From the NCBI GenBank assembly GCA_007120485.1, contig SKNP01000389.1, positions 1-13,229 of the forward strand: a stretch of DNA of 13,229 nucleotides. Reading direction: 5' to 3'. This DNA comes from Nitriliruptoraceae bacterium. Lineage in GTDB: Bacteria; Actinomycetota; Nitriliruptoria; Nitriliruptorales; Nitriliruptoraceae. This document shows positions 6,210 through 13,158 of this stretch, piece after piece. The position numbers and the translations under genes are program-made. The notes below the pieces were generated by a model that had not been told where the DNA came from, ran no database searches, and saw only the letters and a list, made by a program, of their open reading frames with translations. Numbering within the stretch: position 1 is the first letter of the stretch; the number at the start of each line of letters is the position of its first letter.

Positions 6210-6234
6210 CCTCGCGGCCGCCTGGCCGGTGAGG
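6210..6234 (+). terminator. Hairpin in the coaBC-metK gap
   Basis: CGGCC (6215-6219) pairs with GGCCG (6224-6228) across the loop GCCT, and the outer CCTC (6210-6213) pairs with GAGG (6231-6234) beyond a small bulge. It is 60 nt past the coaBC stop. No T-run follows. The rest of the 178-bp gap holds a weak -10 candidate TAGGCT (6283-6288) before metK. Confidence 0.3.
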
Positions 6235-6327
6235 ATCGCCCGGTCCTCCCGGCGTACCTCCGGGCTGGGAGCGTCGGGCAGCTAGGCTCCGGTCCGATAC
6301 GCCCTCGGACACCCAGCAGGAGCGCGC

Positions 6328-7512
6328 GTGAGCCGCCGACACCTCTTCACCTCCGAGTCCGTCACCGAAGGCCATCCGGACAAGATGGCCGATCAGATCT
6401 CGGACTCGATCCTGGACGTGATCCTCGAGGATGACCCGCACGGGCGTGTCGCCTGCGAGACGCTGGTGACCACCGGGCAGGTCATCGTCGCCGGGGAGAT
6501 CTCCACCGAGACCTACGTCGACATCCCCCGTGTGGTGCGCGACACGGTGCTGTCGATCGGCTACGACTCCCACGAGGTCGGGTTCGACGGCAACACCTGC
6601 GGTGTGTCGGTCGCGATCGACGAGCAGTCACCCGACATCGCCCAGGGCGTCGACCACGCCTACCGGGCGCAGGGCGAGGACCCGTTCGACCACCAGGGCG
6701 CTGGTGATCAGGGCCTGATGTTCGGCTACGCCAGCGATGAGACCCCGTCGTTGATGCCGATGCCGATCCACCTCGCCCACCGCATGTCGCAGCGGCTGAC
6801 CGAGGCCCGCAAGTCCGGTGAGCTGCCCTACCTGCGGCCCGACGGCAAGACCCAGGTCACCGTCGCGTACGAGAAGGGTGTGCCCAAGGGCATCACCGCG
6901 GTGGTGCTCTCCAGCCAGCACCGCGCGGAGATCGACCTGGAGACGTTCCTGCGGCCCGACGTCGAGGAACAGATCATCCGCCCGCTGATGCCGGACGACA
7001 TCGACCTCGATGACCTGGAGATCTTCGTCAACCCGACCGGTCGGTTCGAGATCGGCGGGCCGGTGGCCGACGCGGGACTGACCGGCCGCAAGATCATCGT
7101 CGACACCTACGGCGGGATGGCCCGCCACGGCGGCGGGGCGTTCTCCGGCAAGGACCCGTCCAAGGTGGACCGGTCCGCGGCGTACGCGGCCCGGTGGGTC
7201 GCCAAGAACATCGTCGCCGCCGGGTTGGCGCACAAGGCCGAGCTGCAGCTCGCGTACGCGATCGGCGTCGCGGCACCGGTCAGCATGAGCCTGGAGACCT
7301 TCGGGACCGAGCAGGTCGACCCGGACCACATCCTCGACGCCGTCGAGGAGATCTTCGACCTGCGTCCCGGCGCGATCGTCGCCGCGCTCGACCTGCTGCG
7401 CCCCGGCTACCGCGAGACCGCCGCGTTCGGGCACTTCGGGCGGGAAGGTGATCGCTTCACCTGGGAGCGCACCGACCGCGCCGACGCGCTGCGCGCCGCA
7501 GCCGACGTCTGA
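6328..7512 (+). CDS. metK: S-adenosylmethionine synthetase
   Basis: A 394-residue cytosolic enzyme that makes SAM from methionine and ATP. Family motifs are intact: FTSESVTEGHPDKMADQISD at 7-26 (with His17 in EGHPDK), GAGDQGLMFGYA at 125-136 (methionine and ATP loop), GRFEIGGP (238-245), DTYGGMARHGGGAFSGKDPS (259-278; the GGGAFSGKD P-loop-like motif) and KVDRSAAYAAR. The length is typical. The start is GTG at 6328 with AGGAG 5 nt upstream, a strong ribosome site. No SAM riboswitch is evident in the leader. It follows coaBC by 178 bp and precedes priA by only 20 bp, so metK-priA may be co-transcribed. Its product feeds methyltransferases including RsmB encoded further on. Confidence 0.96.
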   Translation: MSRRHLFTSESVTEGHPDKMADQISDSILDVILEDDPHGRVACETLVTTGQVIVAGEISTETYVDIPRVVRDTVLSIGYDSHEVGFDGNTCGVSVAIDEQSPDIAQGVDHAYRAQGEDPFDHQGAGDQGLMFGYASDETPSLMPMPIHLAHRMSQRLTEARKSGELPYLRPDGKTQVTVAYEKGVPKGITAVVLSSQHRAEIDLETFLRPDVEEQIIRPLMPDDIDLDDLEIFVNPTGRFEIGGPVADAGLTGRKIIVDTYGGMARHGGGAFSGKDPSKVDRSAAYAARWVAKNIVAAGLAHKAELQLAYAIGVAAPVSMSLETFGTEQVDPDHILDAVEEIFDLRPGAIVAALDLLRPGYRETAAFGHFGREGDRFTWERTDRADALRAAADV

Positions 7513-7532
7513 GCGGCGCCGCAACCGCGGAC

Positions 7533-9572
7533 ATGGACCCCGGCCCGGTACGCATCGCACGGGTCGTCGTCGAGGTGGAACCGATCCACCTCGATCGTCC
7601 CTTCGACTACCTCATCCCCGAGGACGTCGAGGTGGTCGCCGGCATGCGGGTGCTGGTCAGCTTCGCCGGGCGGCGTGTGCGCGGGCTGGTGGTCGAGGTC
7701 ACGGACGCGACCGACGTCGAACCGTCCCGGCTCCGACCGCTCCAGCGGCCGCTCGGCGAGCACGTCTGGGTCCGATCCGACGAGCTCGGGTTGCTGCGTT
7801 GGGCCGCGGACCGGTTCGGCGCGCCGCTGGCCGACGTCGTCCGGCACGCGCTGCCGGACCGCACCGTGGACGTCGAACGCCGCGCTGCCGAGGCAGGCTG
7901 GTTCCCACCGGGGACGGCGCGGCGGCCGAGTAGCGACCCGGCCCCACCGGTCGACGAGGTGGCGGCGGCCTGGCAGGTCTACGGCGACCAGGGCCGGCAG
8001 CTGCTGGCTGCGGTCGCCGAGGGCCACGGCTCGTACCTGTGGCGGCCGTTGCCGGGAGAGGACCTCGCCGAGCGGGTCGCGGAACTGGTGCAGGTGACGC
8101 TGGCCGGCGGTCGCGACGCGGTGGTGATCGTGCCCGATCCGGCGTCACCGACGGCGGACTCGGTCGTGCGCGCCGCTGGTGATCTTGCCGTCGATCTGCG
8201 TGGTGGTCCGTCCAAACGGCGGACCTACAAGGCGTGGCTGGAGGCCCGGTGCGGCCAGGCACGGGTCGTCGTGGGGCAACTCGGCGCCGCGTTCGTGCCG
8301 GTGGAACGGCTCGGGCTGGCCGTGGTGCTCGACGAGGCCAACCCGGCGTTGAAGGCACGCAGCAGCCCACGGCACCACGTCCGTGAGGTGTTGCTGGAGC
8401 GGTCCCGGCGGGCGGGCGCGGTCGGGTTGGCCGTGGGGACCGTCCCGTCGGCCGTCGCCTGGCGGCTCCTACGTGAGCGGCGGGTCGGCGCGGTCGTGCC
8501 GTTCGCCGAGGCGGAGGCACAGGCGCGCCCGCGGGTGGAGGTCCGGACCGGTTGGGACCAGCCCCGTGCCCGGCTGCTCCGCGAGTCGACGGCGGCGCTG
8601 CGCACCGCCGTGGCCAACGGCAGCTACGGGATCGTGCTGGCCGGCCGGCGCGGGGTCGGTGCGGCGTTGGTCTGCGCCGGCTGCGGTGAGCGCTACCAGT
8701 GCCCGACCTGCGCGTCGTCGTTGGCGGTGCCGAACGTCGACCCGGGCGGTGGCGCGGAGGCCCAGGCGCATCGGGCTCATCGGGCGGATCGGGCGGACCG
8801 AGCGGATGGGGCGGACCGGGGGAGCCAGCCGGGTCGGGGTGCGGTGCGGTGTGAGAGCTGCGGCTGGTCGGCGCGGCGGGCACCCGCGTGTCGGAGCTGC
8901 CGGGAGCGTCGCTTCGTGCCGCTGGCAGCGGGCGCACGGCAGTTGGCCTCGGAGCTGCGTCGGACGATCGACGCACCGGTCGCGGTCCTGGAGGGCTACG
9001 GCGACACCTCGCCGCCGCCACCGGCGGTGTTGGTCATGACACGCGGGTCGGCGTTGGATGCCCCGCCGGGGACCGTCGACGCGGTCGTGCTTCCGGACCT
9101 CGACGGCGCGCTGCGGCGGCCCAGCCTGGACGCCGCGGAGGACGCGCTGCGGCTGGCGACCACCGTGGCTGGCTGGACGGTGCATGGCCGGCGCGATCCG
9201 GCCGCCAGCCGCGTCGTGGTGCAGACCAAGGACCCGGAGCACCACGCCATCGTCGCGCTCCATGCGTGGGACCCCGGGGGGTTCTGGCGGGCCGAGCTCG
9301 CGCAGCGGTCCGCGTTCCGGTTCCCGCCGCTGACCCACGCGATCCGACTCACGGCCCCGCCGCCGACCGACGAGCTGGCCGACGCGATCCGCCAGGCCCT
9401 GCCGTCCCACGACGAGCTCCTCGGGCCGCTGCCCAGCGACGGCCGTGACGGCTACCTGGTCAAGTCGGTCGACCGCGGCGAGACCCTCGCGGCGCTGCGG
9501 CCCCTGCGGGAGACGCTGGCCCGCGACGGTGCGGACCTGCGGGTCGACGTCGACCCCGTCGACGCGTTGTGA
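7533..9572 (+). CDS. priA: PriA-like primosomal protein with eroded helicase motifs
   Basis: A 679-residue PriA homologue, the protein that recognises stalled forks and restarts replication. The N-terminal 3' DNA-binding domain (1-105) is recognisable (VVVEVEPIHLDRPFDYLIPE). The helicase core has the right layout but lost its chemistry: the Walker A site GxTGSGKTE is replaced near 171-180 by RPLPGEDLAE, the DEEH box is DEAN (267-270), and the final VAGRAGR is VAGWTVHGRRD. Such loss is known for PriA of other actinobacteria, so this is probably a DNA-binding scaffold without helicase activity. Eight zinc-type cysteines remain at 381, 384, 390, 393, 440, 443, 453 and 456. The second and third pairs are separated by an expanded loop with a 9-bp repeat. 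The ATG at 7533 lacks a strong ribosome site. Confidence 0.88.
   Translation: MDPGPVRIARVVVEVEPIHLDRPFDYLIPEDVEVVAGMRVLVSFAGRRVRGLVVEVTDATDVEPSRLRPLQRPLGEHVWVRSDELGLLRWAADRFGAPLADVVRHALPDRTVDVERRAAEAGWFPPGTARRPSSDPAPPVDEVAAAWQVYGDQGRQLLAAVAEGHGSYLWRPLPGEDLAERVAELVQVTLAGGRDAVVIVPDPASPTADSVVRAAGDLAVDLRGGPSKRRTYKAWLEARCGQARVVVGQLGAAFVPVERLGLAVVLDEANPALKARSSPRHHVREVLLERSRRAGAVGLAVGTVPSAVAWRLLRERRVGAVVPFAEAEAQARPRVEVRTGWDQPRARLLRESTAALRTAVANGSYGIVLAGRRGVGAALVCAGCGERYQCPTCASSLAVPNVDPGGGAEAQAHRAHRADRADRADGADRGSQPGRGAVRCESCGWSARRAPACRSCRERRFVPLAAGARQLASELRRTIDAPVAVLEGYGDTSPPPPAVLVMTRGSALDAPPGTVDAVVLPDLDGALRRPSLDAAEDALRLATTVAGWTVHGRRDPAASRVVVQTKDPEHHAIVALHAWDPGGFWRAELAQRSAFRFPPLTHAIRLTAPPPTDELADAIRQALPSHDELLGPLPSDGRDGYLVKSVDRGETLAALRPLRETLARDGADLRVDVDPVDAL
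8769..8822 (+). repeat. 9-bp in-frame tandem repeat in the PriA zinc region
   Basis: Six 9-bp units of the type (C/G)ATCGGGCG encode HRA-HRA-DRA-DRA-DGA-DRG at residues 413-430, between the second and third cysteine pairs. In PriA proteins of other bacteria this stretch is only about 12-15 residues long; here it is 46 residues from C393 to C440. Confidence 0.88.
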
Positions 9573-9626
9573 GGCCGGCCGTCGGTGCACGATGCCGGTG
9601 GTGGCCAACGCCGCGGCGGCCTCGCG

Positions 9627-9632
9627 TACCCT
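9627..9632 (+). promoter_or_regulatory. Possible -10 element for def
   Basis: TACCCT lies 49 nt before the def GTG start in the 108-bp gap after priA. It matches the hexamer seen before rpoZ. No clear -35 is visible, so def may instead be read from the metK-priA transcript. Confidence 0.25.
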
Positions 9633-9680
9633 CGATGGTCGATGGAACGGCTCGACGACGCAGCTTCGAGGAGGTGGCCC

Positions 9681-10268
9681 GTGGGCCAGTTGGAGATCCG
9701 GATCTTCGGTGATCCGGTGCTGCGGCAGCAGGCCCACGAGGTCGAGGACTTCGACGGGCGGCTGACCACCCTGGCCAGCGACATGCTGGAGACGATGCGC
9801 GCGGCCGAAGGCGTGGGGCTCGCCGCCAACCAGGTCGGCGTGCTCAAACGGCTGTTCACCTGGGAGGTGCCCCAGGAGACCGAGGCCGGCGAGGTCGAGC
9901 ACGTCGGTGGTGCGGTGGTCAACCCGCGCCTGCTCGACAGCTCCGAGGAGCTCGAGAACAGCGACGAAGGTTGCCTGTCGTTCCCGGGGCTGTTCTACCC
10001 GGTCGACCGTCCGCTGCGTGTCGAGGTCGCCTACCAGGACCTCGCCGGAGACGACCACCAGGTGCAGCTCGAGGGGTTCTTCGCCCGGGTCTGGTTGCAC
10101 GAGATGGACCACCTCAACGGCATCCTGTTCATCGACCACCTCGCCAAGCACGACCGGCAGGCGGCGCTCAAGCAGATGCGTGAGGTCCGACTCGAACAAG
10201 GGCTCGACGAGCCGACCACCGCAGCCAAGCCCGGCAACCTGCTCCTCGGTCGCGGTGGTCTGACCTGA
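9681..10268 (+). CDS. def: Peptide deformylase
   Basis: A 195-residue metalloenzyme that removes the N-formyl group from new proteins. All three motifs are intact: GVGLAANQ (44-51), EGCLS (96-100, metal ligand Cys98) and HEMDH (140-144, ligands His140 and His144, catalytic Glu141). The frame is open for 32 codons upstream, but GTG at 9681 is preceded by a near-perfect AGGAGG with a 6-nt spacer and the family N-terminus LEIRIFGDPVLR follows directly. The C-terminal tail after residue 165 is longer than the bare catalytic core, as in many actinobacteria. The neighbour fmt adds the formyl group that Def removes; the pairing is widely conserved. Confidence 0.95.
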   Translation: MGQLEIRIFGDPVLRQQAHEVEDFDGRLTTLASDMLETMRAAEGVGLAANQVGVLKRLFTWEVPQETEAGEVEHVGGAVVNPRLLDSSEELENSDEGCLSFPGLFYPVDRPLRVEVAYQDLAGDDHQVQLEGFFARVWLHEMDHLNGILFIDHLAKHDRQAALKQMREVRLEQGLDEPTTAAKPGNLLLGRGGLT

Positions 10269-10276
10269 CCACTCGC

Positions 10277-10300
10277 GTGGAGCACGCTGCCGTGCTCCAC
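10277..10300 (+). terminator. Terminator hairpin after def
   Basis: GTGGAGCACG (10277-10286) and CGTGCTCCAC (10291-10300) form a perfect 10-bp stem with the loop CTGC, starting 8 nt after the def stop. There is no T-run, but stem quality and position make it the best terminator candidate in the window. It implies that def and fmt are not simply one transcript. Confidence 0.6.
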
Positions 10301-10350
10301 GACGTGGCGACCACGGCGGTCGGACCCTGCTGAGCACGACCTACCCACGG

Positions 10351-10492
10351 TCTCCACCGGCCGCCCGCCTCCACCGGCCGCCCGCCTCCACCGGCCGCCT
10401 GCCTCCACCGGCCGCCTGCCCGCATCCATCGCCCGCCTGCCCGCATCCATCGCCCGCCCGCATCCATCGCCCGCCCGCCTCCATCGGCCGCC
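10351..10492. repeat. 17-bp tandem repeat array before fmt
   Basis: About eight degenerate units fill most of the 263-bp def-fmt gap. Three begin CGCCTCCACCGGCCGCC or TGCC with the same continuation (10366, 10383, 10400), after a partial copy at 10351. Then come CGCATCCATCGCC versions (10417, 10438, 10455) and a mixed one (10476); two units carry a 4-bp CGCC insertion. The strand is strongly pyrimidine/C-biased. It ends 39 bp before the fmt start, so it lies in or next to the fmt promoter or leader. No promoter is recognisable inside it. Confidence 0.9.
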
Positions 10493-10531
10493 CCCGTCCT
10501 CATGGGATGTCCACCCCACCCTGGAGCCAAC

Positions 10532-11494
10532 GTGCGCATCGTCTTCCTCGGTACCCCGGAGGCGGCCGTGCCGTCCCTCGAGGCGCTGGTCGGCGCCGAC
10601 GACATCGACGTCGCTGCCGTCATCACCAACCCCGACCGCGCCAAGGGCCGCAGCCGGACCCCGATCCCGCCGCCGGTGAAGGTCGCGGCCGAGGCGGCCG
10701 GTATCCCCGTTTGGCAGCCCGACAGGCCCCGCGAGGTGCTCGACGACCTGCACGCCCTGGAACTCGACGCGTGCGCGGTCGTCGCCTACGGCGCGCTGCT
10801 TCCCAAGGATGTGCTCGCCGCCGGCGGCCGGGGCTTCGTCAACCTGCACTTCTCCCTGCTGCCCCGGTGGCGTGGGGCCGCACCGGTCCAGCATGCGATC
10901 CGCGCGGGGGACGCCACGACCGGGGTGACCACGTTCGTGCTGGACGAGGGCATGGACACCGGCCCGGTCATCGACCACGAAGAGGTCGTGATCGAACCCG
11001 GGGAGAGCGCCGGGGAACTGCTCGAGCGCTTGGCCGGGCTCGGCGCACCGGTGTTGACCCGTTCCCTGCGCGCGCTGATGGACGGCGTCACCCCGCAGCC
11101 GCAGCCGCCGGACGGCGTCACGCTGGCACCCAAGATCACCTCCGACGACGTCGCGCTCGACCTGGCCGCGCCGGCCACCGAGGTCGACCGATTGGCGCGC
11201 AGCGCCGATCCAGCACCGGGGGCGCATACCCGCTTCCGCGACAAGCGGTTGAAGGTGTTCGCCGCGCCGCCGGTCGATGGCGACGGGGCCCCCGGCACCG
11301 TCCTTCGGATCGAGCCGGACGGCGTGGTGGTGGCCTGCGGCCGCGGGGCGGTGCGGTTGGACGCGGTGCAGCCCGAAGGGAAGGCGCGGATGGACGGCGC
11401 CGCGTTCGCCAACGGCTACCGCCCGGAGCCCGGCGAGCGGCTCGGGGACCCCGGGACCAGCGAGCAGCCGGTCGTCCCCGATGCGGGGAGTTGA
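10532..11494 (+). CDS. fmt: Methionyl-tRNA formyltransferase
   Basis: A 320-residue enzyme that formylates initiator Met-tRNA with 10-formyl-tetrahydrofolate. The N-terminal catalytic domain starts VRIVFLGTPEAAVPSLEAL and contains the folate and catalytic block NLHFSLLPRWRGAAP (104-118; Asn104, His106) and DEGMDTGP (138-145; catalytic Asp142). The tRNA-binding loop region NPDRAKGRSR is at 33-42. The C-terminal OB-like domain runs from about 206 (TLAPKIT before it is the usual linker) to 310. GTG at 10532 has GGAG 5 nt upstream and fits the family N-terminus; an upstream in-frame ATG at 10502 would add ten unconserved residues. Length is normal. rsmB follows after 70 bp, as in many bacteria. 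Confidence 0.95.
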   Translation: MRIVFLGTPEAAVPSLEALVGADDIDVAAVITNPDRAKGRSRTPIPPPVKVAAEAAGIPVWQPDRPREVLDDLHALELDACAVVAYGALLPKDVLAAGGRGFVNLHFSLLPRWRGAAPVQHAIRAGDATTGVTTFVLDEGMDTGPVIDHEEVVIEPGESAGELLERLAGLGAPVLTRSLRALMDGVTPQPQPPDGVTLAPKITSDDVALDLAAPATEVDRLARSADPAPGAHTRFRDKRLKVFAAPPVDGDGAPGTVLRIEPDGVVVACGRGAVRLDAVQPEGKARMDGAAFANGYRPEPGERLGDPGTSEQPVVPDAGS

Positions 11495-11505
11495 CCGGTG
11501 GGTGT

Positions 11506-11593
11506 GGCACCTGGCCTCGCCGCGCGCCGGGGGATCCGGCGTCCCCGGAGCCGGGGGGTGAGCCGTGACTGAGGCACCTGGCCTCGCCGCGCG
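11506..11593 (+). repeat. Duplicated 5' end of rsmB in the fmt-rsmB gap
   Basis: GGCACCTGGCCTCGCCGCGC occurs at 11506-11525 and again at 11573-11592, inside the rsmB start. The first copy can be read from GTG at 11498, which has GGGGAG 7 nt upstream, as MGVAPGLAARRG, echoing the rsmB N-terminus MTEAPGLAARRA. That small frame has 24 codons, ends with TGA at 11570-11572 and so overlaps the rsmB start in another frame. It may be translated as a leader peptide or may be duplication debris. Confidence 0.8.
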
Positions 11594-12935
11594 GCGGGCA
11601 GCCCTCGTGGCGTTGCGGGCGGTGGACGAGGACGGCACGTGGTCCAACCGTGCCGTTCCCGCGGCGATCGGTGATCTCGCTGAGGTCCGCGATCGGGGCT
11701 TCGCGGCCCACCTGGCCTACGAGACCTTGCGGTGGGAGGGCACGCTGGACGCGGCGTTGTCGCTGGTGTGTTCGCGGCCCCTCGCCGAGGTCGAGCGGCC
11801 GCTGCATCGCGTCCTTCGGCTCGGTGCCGTCCAACTGCTGATCAGCGACGTCCCGAACCGGGCCGCGGTGGACACCAGCGTGGCCCTGGCTCGCGAGCAG
11901 GTCCCGCGAGGTCGTGCCCAGGGGGCCGGGGGGTTCGTGAACGGCGTCCTGCGTGGCCTCGCCCGCCGCCGACACGAGCTGCTGTGGCCCAGCGTCGAGG
12001 ACGACCCGGTCGCGCACCTGGCCCTGACCACCGGCCACCCCGACTGGATCGTGGCGGAGCTGCTGGAACGCTACGACGTGGAACGGACGCGGGCGATCCT
12101 CGTCGCCGACGACGTGGCGCCCGGCGTCACGCTGCGCGCCGTGGGAGACCGGCAGGGGCTGATCGAGGAGCTGCAGGCCGAGGGGCTCGAGGCCGTCGCA
12201 GGTGAGGTCGACGAGGCGGTGCGCGTACCGGGTGCCGATCCGCGGCAGCTGGAGGCGGTCGCTGCGGGTCGTGCGGTCCCGCAGGACGAGGCATCGATGC
12301 GGGTCGCCCACGCCAGCGGGGTACGTCCCGGGCGGTCGGTGCTGGACCTGTGTGCCGGCCCGGGCGGCAAGACCACCCACCTGGCCCGACTGGCGGGAGC
12401 GATCCGGGATGGGTCCGCAGGGCGCGACGCTGCCGCGCCACCGGTCGTGGCCGTGGAGCTCCACCCGCACCGGGCGCAGCTGGTGCGCGACGCCGCGAAG
12501 CGGCAGGGGGTCGCCGTCGACGTGCGTGTGGGGGACGCGACCGACGCGCCGCTGGCATCGGAGGAGACCTTCGACGTCGTGCTCGTCGATGCCCCCTGTA
12601 CGGGCCTGGGGACCGGGCGGCGGCGTCCGGAGGTGCGGTGGCGGCGGACGCCCGGGGAGATGGAGGACCTGGCCGCCCTCCAACGCTCGCTGCTTCCGGC
12701 CGCGGCGGCTCGGGTCGCCCCCGGGGGACAGCTGACCTACGCGGTGTGCACCTGGACGGCGGCGGAGACCGAGCGTGTCGCCGACGCCTTCGAGGCCGGT
12801 GACGCCGCGCGGGGGTTCACGCCGACCGGCCGCCGGCAGTTGTTGCCGGATCACGACGACACCGACGGGATGTTCATCGCCACGTGGTATCGCGACGGTC
12901 GCGACGAGGATGGGGTGGCGCGGTCGACCCGGTAG
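11565..12935 (+). CDS. rsmB: 16S rRNA m5C967 methyltransferase
   Basis: A 456-residue enzyme (also called Fmu/Sun) that methylates C967 of 16S rRNA with SAM. An N-terminal NusB-like RNA-binding domain (about 5-140, with RAAVDTSVALARE and GFVNGVLRGLARR) is followed by the Rossmann methyltransferase domain. SAM motif LDLCAGPGGKTTHLA is at 260-274, the acidic VAVELH at 295-300, VDAPCTGLG with Cys345 at 341-349, and YAVCTW with the probable nucleophile Cys395 at 392-397. FIATWYRD near the end matches the usual FFIAxxx block. The GTG start at 11565 follows a G-rich stretch. The 3' end (codons STR-stop) is part of a 54-bp repeat running downstream. Length agrees with mycobacterial Fmu. Confidence 0.93.
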   Translation: MTEAPGLAARRAALVALRAVDEDGTWSNRAVPAAIGDLAEVRDRGFAAHLAYETLRWEGTLDAALSLVCSRPLAEVERPLHRVLRLGAVQLLISDVPNRAAVDTSVALAREQVPRGRAQGAGGFVNGVLRGLARRRHELLWPSVEDDPVAHLALTTGHPDWIVAELLERYDVERTRAILVADDVAPGVTLRAVGDRQGLIEELQAEGLEAVAGEVDEAVRVPGADPRQLEAVAAGRAVPQDEASMRVAHASGVRPGRSVLDLCAGPGGKTTHLARLAGAIRDGSAGRDAAAPPVVAVELHPHRAQLVRDAAKRQGVAVDVRVGDATDAPLASEETFDVVLVDAPCTGLGTGRRRPEVRWRRTPGEMEDLAALQRSLLPAAAARVAPGGQLTYAVCTWTAAETERVADAFEAGDAARGFTPTGRRQLLPDHDDTDGMFIATWYRDGRDEDGVARSTR

Positions 12936-13046
12936 GGCGGGCGGTCGTCGGTCGGAGTCGGCCGCTCGGAAGGGTGGTCGACCCGGTCGGGCGGGCGGTC
13001 GTCGGTCGGAGTCGGCCGCTCGGAAGGGTGGTCGACCCGGTAGGGT
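12922..13046 (+). repeat. 54-bp tandem repeat copying the 3' end of rsmB
   Basis: Two full, almost identical 54-bp units (12922-12975 and 12976-13029) and a 17-bp start of a third (13030-13046) each begin GGTCGACCCGGT. The first unit holds the rsmB codons TCG ACC CGG and stop TAG. The second has TCG in place of TAG, and the third again has TAG at 13041-13043 in the rsmB frame. The palindrome GGTCGACC thus recurs every 54 bp. Confidence 0.93.
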
Positions 13047-13122
13047 CGGCCTGGCGTCGGGGTACGCGCCGGTGGCGGGGCAACCATGGTCCGTACCTGA
13101 GGGGCGAAGGGACGCTGGCGGC

Positions 13123-13128
13123 TAAGGT
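13123..13128 (+). promoter_or_regulatory. Possible -10 element for rpe
   Basis: TAAGGT lies 31 nt before the rpe start. No convincing -35 is seen. The rest of the gap after the repeats (13047-13122) shows nothing recognisable. Confidence 0.25.
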
Positions 13129-13158
13129 TGCGGTATCGCAACCGGTCAGGAGCCACGG

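Noticed and set aside
6150..6327. SAM riboswitch before metK
   Set aside because: The leader shows simple hairpins, but I could not find the conserved core of SAM-I, SAM-II or SAM-IV types. A covariance-model search would settle it.
9585..9680. Longer N-terminus for Def
   Set aside because: The upstream ATG would add 32 unconserved residues; GTG at 9681 has a near-perfect ribosome site.
8469..10337. A 622-residue minus-strand frame opposite priA and def
   Set aside because: A shadow of high-GC coding DNA; priA and def on the plus strand show clear family motifs.
10351..10492. C-rich array as an origin, iteron or attachment site
   Set aside because: No DnaA boxes, AT-rich segment, integrase or tRNA gene is nearby; a plain tandem array in a gene gap is the simplest reading.
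11136..12854. A 572-residue minus-strand frame opposite fmt and rsmB
   Set aside because: Antisense shadow of two firmly identified genes, rich in R, P and G with no domain pattern.
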